Positions 1-9,751 are shown, numbered from the stretch's first letter. The stretch: 64,000 nt of DNA from AP-15 sp963735445 (GCA_963735445.1 CAVTLC010000051.1:1-64000), one strand, 5' to 3'. The notes: generated by a model from the letters alone, not told the origin. Program-made: numbers and translations.

Positions 1-688
1 GTGACGGCGGGTCGAGGCTTCGGATATCGTCACGCAGCGCCAACGGCAGCCGGAGGCCGCGCGCCGCGTTGACACGCCGGCCATAGCAATTCACCGAAAA
101 CGGTATCAGCGGGTAGTCGAAGCCGCGCCGATCATCGTCGAGCAGCAAAACCGTATTTTCGAAAGCGTGGCCGAAGGGGTGGTGCAGCGGCTTGTAAGCA
201 TAGGCGACGTCTACGCCGCTCTCGATCAGCCCGGTCGCAAGGTACTTCGCAGCCTGGCGATGGCCGCGCAGCCGGAAGGTCGTGTCCACTGGCTCACCCC
301 ACGGGTTGTCTGGCGTGCGGCGGTGTTTCCACGGTTGGATGTCACGATCCTCATAGGCTAGCACCGCAAAAGGCGGGACGATGTCCTCCTTGAAATTCTC
401 GTACTGGTCATCACCGAACATGATCACGACATCGGGCCTGAACTCGTCGAGAGCCTGGCGCACCTCCGCGAAATGGCGCCGGAAGACCTCACGCGCTCAC
501 CCTGCCGAGCCAGCGCCCCAGTCGTTGCCAAGCTCATCGCGGAGCTCCACCGGCCAGTTCGACGGGTCCTTGTAACCGGAGGGCATATCCGGATCGGAGA
601 GCGCCGTCCGCATCATAGAGGTCCAGTCCTCGTCCCGGCGCAGCATCAATGGTCGATGCGTACACCCCAAACCCAGGATCTCTGCCAT
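1..688 (-). pseudogene. LigB-type extradiol dioxygenase, interrupted by in-frame TGA and cut by window edge
   Basis: On the minus strand an ATG at 688 opens a protein beginning MAEILGLGCTHRPLML, typical of class III (LigB-like) ring-cleavage dioxygenases, which use a non-haem Fe(II) held by His and Glu. The frame meets a TGA at 497-499, after GNDWGAGSAG, and then stays open in the same frame to position 1. The second part reads AREVFRRHFAEVRQALDEF, RPDVVIMFGDDQYENF and HHPFGHAFENTVLL, all family-like, so this is a single nonsense position and not a frameshift. About 229 codons are visible and the 3' end lies outside the window. The break could be a real C-to-T change in an Arg codon (CGA to TGA) or a base-call error. 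The gene lies downstream of gltA on the same strand. The exact substrate cannot be read from the sequence. Confidence 0.72.
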
Positions 689-841
689 TCTTTCGCTCCC
701 TCTGCTTTAGCCCCGCTTGTATTTTTTGCCAAAGGTGCCATCGAACTAGTCGTCACCCGTTCGGATGTGCGGACCCGGGGCGAGCGGTGAGAACTTCCCG
801 ATTTCCGGCGATGACAGAACGCAACATTTCAGAGGTGAGCG

Positions 842-2155
842 TCACCCGCGCTTGTCAATCGGCACGTAATGGCGCTCGTCCAGGCCCATGAACAGTTGGC
901 GCGGCCGCATCAGCTTGGCATCGGTATCTTCAAGCATCTCCTGCCATTGTGCGACCCAGCCGACGGTGCGCGCGATCGCGAACAAGGCCGTAAACATGGA
1001 AGTCGGGAAGCCCATCGCTCGCAGAATAATCCCTGAATAGAAATCAACGTTCGGGTACAGTTTCCGGGTGATGAAATAGTCGTCGTTAAGTGATATTTTT
1101 TCGAGTTCCATGGCTAGATCAAGCAACGGATCGTTTTTGAATCCGAGTTCGTCGAGAACTTCGTGACAACTGTCTCGCAAAACGCGGGCGCGGGGATCGT
1201 AATTCTTATAGACGCGATGGCCGAAACCGAACTGGATCTCGTGCTCGTTCTTGTTCTTAACGTGGCTGATAAACTCGGGGATGTTCTTCTTGTCGCCGAT
1301 ACGGCCCAACATCTTCAGCACCGCCTCGTTGGCGCCCCCATGCGCCGGTCCCCACAGCGAGGCGATCCCGGCGGCGATGCAGGCGAACGGGTTGGCGCCG
1401 CTCGATCCGGCGTTGCGCACCGTCGCCGTCGACGCGTTCTGCTCGTGATCCGCATGCAGAATGAAGATGCGATCCATAGCCCGCGCGACGACGGGATTGA
1501 CCTTGTATTCCTCGCAAGGGACCGCAAACGCCATATGGAGAAAATTCTCAGCGTAGCCCAGAGAATTCTGTGGGTACACAAAAGGCTGACCAAGCGAATA
1601 TTTGAATGCCATCGCCGCTATGGTCGGCATTTTGGCAATTAGGCGATACGAGGCGACCATCCTCTGATAGGGGTCGTGGATGTCCGTCGAATCATGGTAA
1701 AAGGCCGACAACGCCCCAACGACCCCGCACATGACCGCCATCGGATGTGCATCTCGACGAAAGCCCTGGAAAAAGACGCGAAGCTGCTCGTGCACCATCG
1801 TGTGATGAGTGATGTCGTGAACAAACTGTGCTTTTTCCTTTACGGTGGGCAATTCGCCGTTTAGCAGCAGATAGGCGACTTCGAGAAAATCGCTTTTGTC
1901 CGCGAGCTCCTGGATCGGGTAGCCGCGGTACATCAAGATGCCTTCGTCACCATCGATGTAGGTAATGCTCGACCGGCACGCCGCCGTCGCCATGAAACCT
2001 GGGTCGTAGGTGAAGCACCCGGACTCGGCGTAAAGCTTGCGGATGTCAATGACGCGCGGCCCGATCGTTCCGTGCAGGACGGGTAGCTCGACCGATTTGC
2101 CGGTTTCGTTGTCCGTGAGAGTCATCGTACCGGCCGCTAAATTATTCCCATCCAT
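842..2155 (-). CDS. gltA: Citrate synthase (type II)
   Basis: This enzyme condenses acetyl-CoA with oxaloacetate to citrate, the entry step of the TCA cycle, in the cytoplasm. The catalytic triad is visible: His in GPAHGGANEA (about residue 272), His in FGFGHRVYKN (about 313) and Asp in NVDFYSG (about 371). A length near 437 residues and an N-terminal small beta domain (DNETGKSVELPVLHGTIG) match the large hexameric Gram-negative type. Two ATGs lie two codons apart at 2161 and 2155. I prefer 2155 because AGAAGAGG then sits about 7 bases upstream, while it almost touches the first ATG. gltX lies upstream on the same strand, the usual alphaproteobacterial order. The call is secure. Confidence 0.97.
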   Translation of the reverse strand: MDGNNLAAGTMTLTDNETGKSVELPVLHGTIGPRVIDIRKLYAESGCFTYDPGFMATAACRSSITYIDGDEGILMYRGYPIQELADKSDFLEVAYLLLNGELPTVKEKAQFVHDITHHTMVHEQLRVFFQGFRRDAHPMAVMCGVVGALSAFYHDSTDIHDPYQRMVASYRLIAKMPTIAAMAFKYSLGQPFVYPQNSLGYAENFLHMAFAVPCEEYKVNPVVARAMDRIFILHADHEQNASTATVRNAGSSGANPFACIAAGIASLWGPAHGGANEAVLKMLGRIGDKKNIPEFISHVKNKNEHEIQFGFGHRVYKNYDPRARVLRDSCHEVLDELGFKNDPLLDLAMELEKISLNDDYFITRKLYPNVDFYSGIILRAMGFPTSMFTALFAIARTVGWVAQWQEMLEDTDAKLMRPRQLFMGLDERHYVPIDKRG

Positions 2156-2266
2156 CGCCATACCTCTTCTTGCAACGCGCTCGGGCCAGTCCCGTATTTC
2201 CCAGTGAAAATAGACCCCATCGGGCAGGTTGGCAAACCGTTCGCAAGTGCGAAACGACCGCCATGT

Positions 2267-3676
2267 TCAGTGAGGAACGGAACTCGCGTCGGCAATCCGG
2301 CCCAAACTCTCATCGCGGCCTAGTACCTCCATCACAAAAAAGATGCCGGGCGAGGCAGCTGGAACCGGTCAGGGCCGCACGCAGCGGCTGCGCGATCGCG
2401 CCGAGCGGTAGGTCGTCTTCGTCGGCAAACGCGCGTACTCGTTCTTCGAGGGCCACGGCATGCCACTCGCCATGCCCCAGCATCGGCCCGATTTCCCCCA
2501 GAAGTCGGCGCGCTTCCGGGCTCAGCAGCCGCGCCGCCTTCGCATCGGGCTCGATCGGTCGCCGCACCACCAGAAAGCGTGCGTTAGCAGCGAGCTCGAC
2601 CAGCGTTTTCGGCCGTAACTTTAGCTCAGGCATCGCTCGACGCAGCCGATCGAGGTCGGTGTCGTCGAGCGGGCGGCCAAGCGTTTTCTCGAGCTCCTGC
2701 GACGCAAGTGCGGTGAGTCGGTCGTCATCGGCATTACGAATGTAATGGCCGTTCAGGTTGCCAAGCTTGGCAAAATCGAAGCGGGCGGGCGCTCGGCCGA
2801 TCGCATCGAGGTCGAACCATCGGATCGCTTCTTCGGTCGAGATGATCTCATCGTCGCCATGGCTCCAGCCGAGCCGCAGCAGATAATTGCGCAACGCCTC
2901 AGGGAGATAGCCCATCTCTCGATAGGCATCGACGCCGAGCGCGCCGTGCCGCTTTGACAATTTGGCACCATCAGGGCCGTGGATCAGCGGCACATGCGCG
3001 AATTCCGGGATCGCGCCAGTCGAGCGCGCTTGTAGATCTGCGTCTGCCGAAAGGCGTTGTTCAGGTGGTCGTCGCCGCGGATCACATGGGTAATCGCCAT
3101 GTCGTGATCGTCGACCACGACCGACAGGTTATAGGTTGGCGTGCCATCGGCCCGCAGGATGATCAGATCGTCGAGTTCGGCATTGGCGATCGTGACGTCT
3201 CCCTGCACGCGATCGCGGATGGTTGTCGTTCCCTGCTGCGGTGCCCTGAGGCGGATCGCCGGAGCAGCACCCGGCGGTGCGGTGCCGGGGTCGCGCTCGC
3301 GCCAAGTGCCGTCATAGCGGACGGAGCGCTTTTCGGCGCGCGCCTTTTCGCGCATCGCCTCCAGTTCGGCGGGCGTGCAATAGCAATAATAGGCGCGGCC
3401 CGCCTTTAGCAATTGACGCGCGACCTCGGCATGGCGCTCGGCGCGGGCGAATTGATGGACGATCTCACCGTCCCATTCGAGACCGAGCCATTCGAGGCCA
3501 TCAATGATCGCCGACACTGCCTCGGGGGTCGAGCGCTTACGGTCGGTATCTTCGATGCGCAGTCGAAAGATACCGCGGTGATGTCGGGCGAATAGCCAGT
3601 TGAACAACGCGGTGCGTGCACCGCCAATATGCAGAAAGCCGGTCGGCGAGGGTGCGAAGCGGACGGTAACAGTCAT
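2267..3676 (-). CDS. gltX: Glutamyl-tRNA synthetase, full length but with two frame changes
   Basis: Charges tRNA-Glu (and, in lineages with GatCAB, one of two paralogues may mischarge tRNA-Gln). The start at 3676 gives MTVTVRFAPSPTGFLHIGG, containing the class I HIGH-type motif; the KMSKS-type motif is KLSKRHGA. The gene is read in three pieces: 3676 to about 3030 in one frame (ending QTQIY), about 3024 to 2365 in another (PEFAHVPLIHGPDGAKLSKR onward), then about 2360 to 2267 back in the first frame (AASPGIFFVMEVLGRDESLG). The summed length of about 469 codons is normal for the family, so nothing large is missing. The first change is one base short, between about 3012 and 3034; the second is one base too many, near 2356-2364. 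As this gene is normally essential, assembly error is likely, but alphaproteobacteria often carry two gltX copies, so real decay of one is possible. Confidence 0.88.
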
Positions 3677-3708
3677 CCCCCGAAGGATGGGGAAGCAGAC
3701 AACCGATA

Positions 3709-5340
3709 TCAACGCGCGCGAGCTTTGCCGTCCCCAAACATCTCGCGCAGCCGCGTCTTCATGATCTTGCCGGTCGCGGTGTGCGGCAATTCTTCGATGC
3801 AGGCAACCTCGTCGGGCAGCATCCATTTCGGGAATTGGCGAGCGAGGAACTCGATAAGCGCCTCACGGTCGGGGCGACGGCCAGCGCGCGGCGCCACGAT
3901 AAGCAACGGGCGCTCGCCCCAATGCGGATCGGGGACGGCGATAACCGCTGCCTCGGCAACATCCTCATGCGCAATCGCGGCATTTTCGAGATCGATCGAG
4001 CTGATCCATTCGCCGCCCGATTTGATCACATCCTTCCGCCGGTCGGTGATTTGCATGTAGCCGTCGGTGTCGATTGTCGCCATGTCGCCAGTGTGGAACC
4101 AGCCGTTGGGCTCGACCGCGGCGGCGCTCGCTGCCTCATCCGCGAAATAGCCGCTGACAATCCACGGACCGCGCACCAGGAGTTCGCCCATCGACTTGCC
4201 GTCGTGCGGCTGGGTCCGCCCGTCGTCGTCGACAATCTTGATTTCCACGCCAAAGACCGGCCTTCCCTGTTTGACCTTAACTGCAAGCTGCCCCTGCGGA
4301 TCGAGATCGCGGTGTTTGGCCTTCAGCGCCGCAGTCGTGCCGAGCGGGCTCATCTCTGTCATGCCCCAGCCCTGGCGCATATCGATGCCGTGCCGAGCAT
4401 AGGCCTCGACCATTGACGGGGGCACCGCCGCGCCGCCGGACAAAACCCGATGCAGGGTCGAACAGCTCGTGCCGGATGTTGAAAGGTGGGATTCAAAGCC
4501 AAGCCACACGGTCGGCACTCCGAGGGCATAGGTTACGCCTTCGGTCTCGAACAACTCGTATAGGCTGGCGCCATCGAGCCGCGGCCCAGGAAAGACCAGC
4601 TTTGCGCCGTTCATCGGCGCGGCATAAGGAATGCCCCAGCCACAGGCATGGAACAACGGTACGACCGGGCAGACGACATCGCGCGCCGAAATCGAGATCG
4701 CGTCGGGCAGCGAAATGGCGAACGCATGCAGTATCGTCGAGCGATGGGAGTATAGCGCGCCCTTGGGATGGCCGGTTGTGCCCGAGGTGTAGCATAGCGA
4801 AGCGGCGGTGCGCTCGTCGAATTCGGGCCATGCAAAAACATCGTCTTCGCCAGCAAGCAGGGTCTCGTAACAGGGCAGCGTCGGCAGGCTGGTTTCAGGC
4901 GACGCACCGTCATCGCAAAGCAGCACGATCTGGCAATCGGCCGGGAAGCGTGGCGCCAAACGCTCGATCGATGGCAAAAAGGTAGCATCGACAAACAAAA
5001 GCCGGTCGGCGGCGTGGTTGACGATATAAACAATCTGGTCGTCGAACAGGCGCGGATTGATTGTATGACAGACGGCTCCGAGACCGGAAATTGCGTAATA
5101 CAATTCGAAATGGCGAAACGTGTTCCAGGCCAGGGTCGCAACCCGGTCTCCGGGCCCAATGCCGAGCCGGCGCAAAGCGTTCGCGAGCTGTTTCGCACGG
5201 CGTTCGGCCTCCCGATAGGAGTAGCGGTGGATCGGACCTTCGACTGTGCGCGAGACGATCTCGACATCGCCGTGATAGGCGGCGGCGTGGGTCAGAATCG
5301 ACGAGATCAAGAGCGGCCGCTCCGACATCAATCCCAGCAT
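3709..5340 (-). CDS. Acyl-CoA synthetase (AMP-forming), DmdB / medium-long chain type
   Basis: An ANL-superfamily ligase of 543 residues that activates a carboxylic acid through an acyl-adenylate to the CoA thioester. The AMP-binding signature is YTSGTTGHPKGALYSHRS (about residue 190). Further core motifs are GWGMTEMSP, the hinge region DRRKDVIKSGGEWIS and the C-terminal PHTATGKIMKTRLRE, which carries the catalytic Lys. The N-terminus (MLGLMSERPLLISSILTHAA) and IVSRTVEGPIHRYSY resemble proteins often labelled 3-(methylthio)propionyl-CoA ligase or fatty-acid CoA ligase. The substrate cannot be settled from sequence alone. It lies 32 bases upstream of gltX on the same strand and may be cotranscribed with gltX and gltA. 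The gene is intact. Confidence 0.9.
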   Translation of the reverse strand: MLGLMSERPLLISSILTHAAAYHGDVEIVSRTVEGPIHRYSYREAERRAKQLANALRRLGIGPGDRVATLAWNTFRHFELYYAISGLGAVCHTINPRLFDDQIVYIVNHAADRLLFVDATFLPSIERLAPRFPADCQIVLLCDDGASPETSLPTLPCYETLLAGEDDVFAWPEFDERTAASLCYTSGTTGHPKGALYSHRSTILHAFAISLPDAISISARDVVCPVVPLFHACGWGIPYAAPMNGAKLVFPGPRLDGASLYELFETEGVTYALGVPTVWLGFESHLSTSGTSCSTLHRVLSGGAAVPPSMVEAYARHGIDMRQGWGMTEMSPLGTTAALKAKHRDLDPQGQLAVKVKQGRPVFGVEIKIVDDDGRTQPHDGKSMGELLVRGPWIVSGYFADEAASAAAVEPNGWFHTGDMATIDTDGYMQITDRRKDVIKSGGEWISSIDLENAAIAHEDVAEAAVIAVPDPHWGERPLLIVAPRAGRRPDREALIEFLARQFPKWMLPDEVACIEELPHTATGKIMKTRLREMFGDGKARAR

Positions 5341-5539
5341 CGCAACGCTCCCAGTACTGCAACGCGATTCGGCATTTGACGATGTGGTATGGCAAATCCG
5401 CCCCGTCGTAAACGGCGTGATGTGGCTCGGAGTCCTGGTAGAGCCTTAATTCGTCCGCGACTGCCGCGTAGGGAGCGCGTGAACCTACCAGGCTAAGGCA
5501 TCTATATGACCATTGGTCCATTTGTGTTTTAGTTCAAAG

Positions 5540-6817
5540 ATGCATGACATCAGATGGATTCGCGAGCACCCGGCAGAATTTGATCGCGGCCTGCTGCGCC
5601 GCGGTTTGCCGCCATCAGGCGACAAAATACTGGCGCTCGACGAGGCTTGGCGCGCCGCCGAAACCCGTGCCCAAGAGGCTCAGTCGCGGCGCAACCGGAT
5701 TTCGCGCGAGATCGGCGCTGCCAAGCGTAGCGGCGAGAACATTGAGTCACTTCTGCGACAGGTCGAGGCCGACCGAGATGCCGAGACGGACGCAACAGCT
5801 GAAGCTGCGGCGCTGCGCGCGCAAATCGACGAAATCCTAGCGACGCTCCCCAACCTGCCCGCCGAAGATGTGCCCGACGGCGCCGATGAGACGGCGAACC
5901 TATTGCTTCGCAGCCAAGGCGAGCCGCCACTCTTCAATTTCGAACCCGCGTCGCACGAAAAAATCGGAGAACGCCTAGGGCTGATGGATTTTCGGCGCGC
6001 CGGCAAGCTCTCGGGCTCGCGGTTTGTCGTATTGCGGCAGGATCTGGCGCGGTTAGAACGCGCGCTCGCGCAGTTCATGCTCGATCTTCACACTCGTGAG
6101 TTTGGCTATCAGGAGGTATCGCCGCCGCTATTGGTGCGCGATGAAGCGGTTTTCGGCACAGGGCAATTGCCAAAATTTGCCGAAGATTTGTTCCGCACCA
6201 CCGAGGGGCTATGGCTCATACCCACCGCCGAGGTGCCGCTTACGAATCTTGTGGCGGACGAGATCCTCGACGAAGACGAGCTGCCTTTGCGCTTCACCGC
6301 GTGGACACCCTGTTTCCGCTCAGAGGCCGGCGCGGCCGGGAAAGATACCCGCGGCATGATCCGCCAGCACCAGTTTATGAAGGTCGAGTTGGTCTCAGTG
6401 ACGACACCAGCGCAGTCGGCATCAGAGCATGAGCGCATGACCAGTTGCGCCGAGGAGGTCTTGAAGCGGCTTGGGCTAGCCTATCGAGTAATGGTGCTCT
6501 CCGCCGGGGACATGGGCTTTGCGGCGCAGAAGACTTACGACATCGAGGTGTGGCTGCCGGCACAGTCCACTTACCGGGAGATTTCGAGCTGCTCGAATTG
6601 CGGGGCTTTTCAGGGACAGCGCATGAAGGCGCGCTACCGCCCGGCTGAGGGTAGAGGAACGAGGCCAGTGCATACCTTAAACGGTTCGGGCTTGGCTGTT
6701 GGCCGCACCTTGATCGCGATCCTGGAGAACTACCAGCACGAAGACGGCACTGTGTCGATCCCGCCAGCCTTACAGCCTTATCTCGGAGGCCAGCGCATTA
6801 TCGAGCGTCATGAGTGA
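5540..6817 (+). CDS. serS: Seryl-tRNA synthetase
   Basis: Charges tRNA-Ser and tRNA-Sec with serine. A class II synthetase: an N-terminal helical hairpin (about residues 28-105, rich in Arg, Glu and Ala) grips the tRNA long arm. It is followed by motif 2 (PCFRSEAGAAGKDTRGMIR then HQF) and motif 3 (LNGSGLAVGRTLIAILENYQ). I chose ATG 5540 (MHDIRWIREHPAEFD), the usual family start, over an upstream in-frame start at 5513. The last 8 bases overlap pcm. Many alphaproteobacteria have surE between serS and pcm; here it is missing. About 425 residues and apparently intact. Confidence 0.97.
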   Translation: MHDIRWIREHPAEFDRGLLRRGLPPSGDKILALDEAWRAAETRAQEAQSRRNRISREIGAAKRSGENIESLLRQVEADRDAETDATAEAAALRAQIDEILATLPNLPAEDVPDGADETANLLLRSQGEPPLFNFEPASHEKIGERLGLMDFRRAGKLSGSRFVVLRQDLARLERALAQFMLDLHTREFGYQEVSPPLLVRDEAVFGTGQLPKFAEDLFRTTEGLWLIPTAEVPLTNLVADEILDEDELPLRFTAWTPCFRSEAGAAGKDTRGMIRQHQFMKVELVSVTTPAQSASEHERMTSCAEEVLKRLGLAYRVMVLSAGDMGFAAQKTYDIEVWLPAQSTYREISSCSNCGAFQGQRMKARYRPAEGRGTRPVHTLNGSGLAVGRTLIAILENYQHEDGTVSIPPALQPYLGGQRIIERHE

Positions 6818-7484
6818 GACCACTTCGGATCCGGGGCTAATACAGCATAAGCTGCGGCTATTGATGGAGCTACGTCGTTGCGCCATCTCGGATGCTCGGG
6901 TGTTGGGGGCGATCGAAAAGACGCCGCGCGAAAGGTTTATACCACCCGCCTTCGCCGATCAGGCTTACGAAAATGTCGCCCTACCTATCGAGCATGGGCA
7001 GACCGTGAGTCAGCCCTACGTTGTTGCGCTGATGACTGAAAAGCTTGAGCTCGGCGAACGCCACAAGGTTCTCGAAATCGGCACCGGCTCAGGCTACCAG
7101 ACGGCGGTCTTGGCTCGTCTTGCCCGCCGAGTTTTTACGATTGAGCGCCATCGCGAATTGCTGCGGGATGCACAAGCCCGGCTCGAATCGTTGCGACTGA
7201 CCAACATTGTGTTCCGATTTGGCGACGGCACCAACGGCTGGCCGGAGCAGATCCCTTACGATCGGGTAATTGTTACCGCGGCGGCGACCGATATCCCCGC
7301 ACTTCTCATAGATGGCTTAGCGCGGGACGGGGTATTGGTAGCGCCAGTGGGCAGCGATCGCCGCGACCAACAGTTATTGCGCATCCGTCGGACCGACGGC
7401 GGCTTTGCCACGGAGCATCTCGGCTTGGTGCGGTTTGTCCCGCTTGTAGCCGGTCTGCCGCGGCGAGCGGCCGGCGAGGCTTGA
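6810..7484 (+). CDS. pcm: Protein-L-isoaspartate O-methyltransferase
   Basis: Methylates isoaspartyl residues that arise in ageing proteins, using S-adenosylmethionine, and so starts their repair. The SAM-binding glycine loop VLEIGTGSGYQTAVLARL sits at about residue 89. The family motifs ERFIPPAFADQAYENVALPI, GQTVSQPYVVALMTE and RVIVTAAATDIPALLID are present, and the length of 224 residues is typical. Its ATG overlaps the serS stop region (cATGAGTGA), so the two are translationally coupled. The LysM/M23 lipoprotein gene follows after 67 bases in the same direction, the usual neighbour in Proteobacteria (compare E. coli pcm-nlpD). Confidence 0.95.
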   Translation: MSETTSDPGLIQHKLRLLMELRRCAISDARVLGAIEKTPRERFIPPAFADQAYENVALPIEHGQTVSQPYVVALMTEKLELGERHKVLEIGTGSGYQTAVLARLARRVFTIERHRELLRDAQARLESLRLTNIVFRFGDGTNGWPEQIPYDRVIVTAAATDIPALLIDGLARDGVLVAPVGSDRRDQQLLRIRRTDGGFATEHLGLVRFVPLVAGLPRRAAGEA

Positions 7485-7551
7485 CATGCGTTCGAGCTAG
7501 AGTACCAAGGGCTATGGAGACTTGCGCGTCGGGGGGCGCGCAGGGGGGACA

Positions 7552-8655
7552 ATGACAACAAGCGATGTGCTGCGGCGACCTACACTCGGAGCGGCGGGCT
7601 CGCTCCTAGCGTTGGTGCTAACGTTTGCGGGGTGTGCCAGCCGGGGGCCGGCACCCGTCGTTACGGGCGACCAGGGACCGCCCCCGCCGGCCCAAGTTAC
7701 CGTGCAGCGCGGCCAAACACTGTCGGGTATCGCCCACGCGTACCATGTTCCGATGTCTGTTTTGGCTGATGCGAATCATCTGTTGCCACCCTATCGCATT
7801 CTGGTCGGACAGGCTCTGATCATCCCGACCGGGGCCGAGCCCGATTCGTCTCGACCAATGGTGGCTATGGGCGGGCCGATGCCGACACGGCCCCCGCCAT
7901 ACGGGCCAACCCCGACTTATTCACCGCTTGCGGTAGCGACACCGGTTGCGCCCTCAGCATCCGTGCCGGTGCAAGCGGTTCCGTTGAATAATCCACCTCT
8001 TCAAACCTCGACGAAAAAGCTTTCGACAACGCCGCCAATTGCATTGGCTCAACCAGGTTCGGCTGAAGTTCCGAGCGCGGCCGCATCGCTGCCAAGTCCG
8101 GCCACCTCGCCAACAAACCCACCCACGCGATTGACGCCCCCGACCGCGGCTTCGATCACGAGCGAACACAGTCCACCGCCATCACCCGAGACGACCGGCA
8201 CAACTGGAACCGCGGAAACACAGGCCCCGGCCGCTCATGGCGACGGGACTTTTCTTTGGCCAGTCCGCGGCCGCGTGCTCGAAGGCTTTGGAACCGGGCA
8301 AGATGGTACGCACAACGACGGCATCAATATTGCCGCCTCGCGGGGTGCTGCCATCGAGGCAACTGATGGCGGGATTGTTGCCTATTCCGGCAACGAGCTA
8401 CGCGGCTACGGCAACTTGGTTCTGGTTAAGCACCCGAACGGCTGGATTTCAGCCTATGCACACTGTGATCTGGTCCTCGTAAAGACCGGGCAAAAAGTCG
8501 TTCGCGGTCAAGTTATCGCCCGTGTCGGCGCAACCGGCAACGTCAGCGAACCACAGCTCCATTTCGAGCTGCGCCGGGGCAAGAAGCCGGTCGATCCGCG
8601 CGAGTATCTGCCGCCGTTGTCCACGACCGCCAACAAGGAAGGGCGGCCGAGCTAA
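7552..8655 (+). CDS. LysM / M23-domain lipoprotein, NlpD-like amidase activator
   Basis: A lipoprotein for the outer face of the cell envelope. The start at 7552 (RBS AGGGGGG) gives a signal peptide ending TFAGC, with the lipid-bearing Cys at about residue 28. A LysM peptidoglycan-binding domain follows (about 46-92: VTVQRGQTLSGIAHAYHVP), then a long Pro/Thr/Ser-rich linker, then a C-terminal LytM/M23 fold (about 235-355). The zinc site looks damaged: the HxxxD motif is HNDGIN (Asp replaced by Asn) and the last HxH is QLH. This pattern fits non-catalytic NlpD/EnvC-type activators of cell-separation amidases better than an active endopeptidase. That role is an inference from the family. It follows pcm, as nlpD does in E. 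coli. Confidence 0.88.
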   Translation: MTTSDVLRRPTLGAAGSLLALVLTFAGCASRGPAPVVTGDQGPPPPAQVTVQRGQTLSGIAHAYHVPMSVLADANHLLPPYRILVGQALIIPTGAEPDSSRPMVAMGGPMPTRPPPYGPTPTYSPLAVATPVAPSASVPVQAVPLNNPPLQTSTKKLSTTPPIALAQPGSAEVPSAAASLPSPATSPTNPPTRLTPPTAASITSEHSPPPSPETTGTTGTAETQAPAAHGDGTFLWPVRGRVLEGFGTGQDGTHNDGINIAASRGAAIEATDGGIVAYSGNELRGYGNLVLVKHPNGWISAYAHCDLVLVKTGQKVVRGQVIARVGATGNVSEPQLHFELRRGKKPVDPREYLPPLSTTANKEGRPS

Positions 8656-8670
8656 CTGATCACCCCTTGT

Positions 8671-9528
8671 TCAGGTGAGCGGCTTGCCAAGACGACCGGC
8701 GAGATCCTGGATGAATTGCCAGGCAACTCGCCCTGAGCGGGAGCCGCGGGTGATCGACCACTCGTTTGCCTCAGCTTTCAGTCGATCGGGCGCCAGATCG
8801 AGACCGTAACGTTCCGCATAACCGCGCACGATCGTGTGATAGGTGTCTTGGTCGACATTGTGAAAGCCGAGCCAAAGCCCGAACCGATCCGAAAGCGATA
8901 CTTGCTCTTCAACCGCCTCAGAAGGGTTGATTGCCGTCGAGCGTTCGTTGTCGATCATTTCGCGAGGCATCAGGTGGCGGCGGTTCGAAGTGGCATACAG
9001 CACAACATTTGTCGGACGACCTTCGATGCCTCCTTCGAGCACCGCTTTCAGCGATTTGAAACTGGTGTCGTGCTGATCGAATGATAGGTCGTCGCAGAAC
9101 AACAAGCACCGACGAACCGATTGTCGCGCTAGCGACAGCAGGTCCGGCAGGCTCGGGATGTCTTCGCGATGGATCTCTATGAGCGCAACCGCGTGCGGCC
9201 GCTCGGCGTTAACCGCGGCATGAGCAGCCTTCACGAGCGAGCTTTTCCCGGTGCCGCGCGCACCCCATAGCAACACATTGTTGGCGGGAAGCCCCGCGGC
9301 GAAGCGACGGGTATTGTCGAGTAGGATGTCACGGACTCGGTCGATCCCATGCAATAGCTCGATTTCGACGCGGCTCACTTCGTCTACCGGCTCGAGCCAG
9401 TGGCGCTCAGCATGCCAGACAAAGGCGTCAGCAACGCCGAGCTCGATTGCCGGCGGCGGCGCGGGAGCGAGACGTTCTAGGGCATCGGCAATCCGCTGCA
9501 ACAGCGGCTGAAAACCAGCGTCGGTCAT
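8671..9528 (-). CDS. DUF815 family P-loop ATPase
   Basis: A 285-residue AAA-like ATPase of the DUF815 family. Walker A is GARGTGKSSLVKAAH (about residue 89), Walker B is RCLLFCDDLSFD (about 140), and the sensor region is VVLYATSNRRHLMPREM. The C-terminal part (SITRGSRSGRVAWQFIQDL) is also family-typical. The family is widespread in Proteobacteria but its cellular job is not well defined. The gene lies on the minus strand, converging with the LysM/M23 gene (16 bases between stops) and divergent from yajC. I see no targeting signal, so a cytoplasmic location is expected. Confidence 0.87.
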   Translation of the reverse strand: MTDAGFQPLLQRIADALERLAPAPPPAIELGVADAFVWHAERHWLEPVDEVSRVEIELLHGIDRVRDILLDNTRRFAAGLPANNVLLWGARGTGKSSLVKAAHAAVNAERPHAVALIEIHREDIPSLPDLLSLARQSVRRCLLFCDDLSFDQHDTSFKSLKAVLEGGIEGRPTNVVLYATSNRRHLMPREMIDNERSTAINPSEAVEEQVSLSDRFGLWLGFHNVDQDTYHTIVRGYAERYGLDLAPDRLKAEANEWSITRGSRSGRVAWQFIQDLAGRLGKPLT

Positions 9529-9751
9529 TACGCGTTCGACATCATCAATAGGATATAAACGGCGCGGACCTTATCACACACGGTAAATTCGGGAAGTCCC
9601 GCCACGTTCCGAAACGCACTCCAGAGCCGCCCATTGCTCTTTAACCGGGCATCGCATACGTATTCCTCACCGAGCGGCGCAATCGATCCGCATCGGCAGG
9701 CTGGCGCGCCGCCCCGAAGCCCGCGGCGCAGGATATCGAGGCTCCATCCCG

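Noticed and set aside
2170..2745. 191-codon plus-strand frame opposite gltX
   Set aside because: Arg/Ser-rich antisense shadow of the gltX 3' region.
2267..3676. Programmed ribosomal frameshifting in gltX
   Set aside because: No slippery heptamer with a following pseudoknot is apparent, two opposite changes would be needed, and similar breaks occur in unrelated genes at C/G runs.
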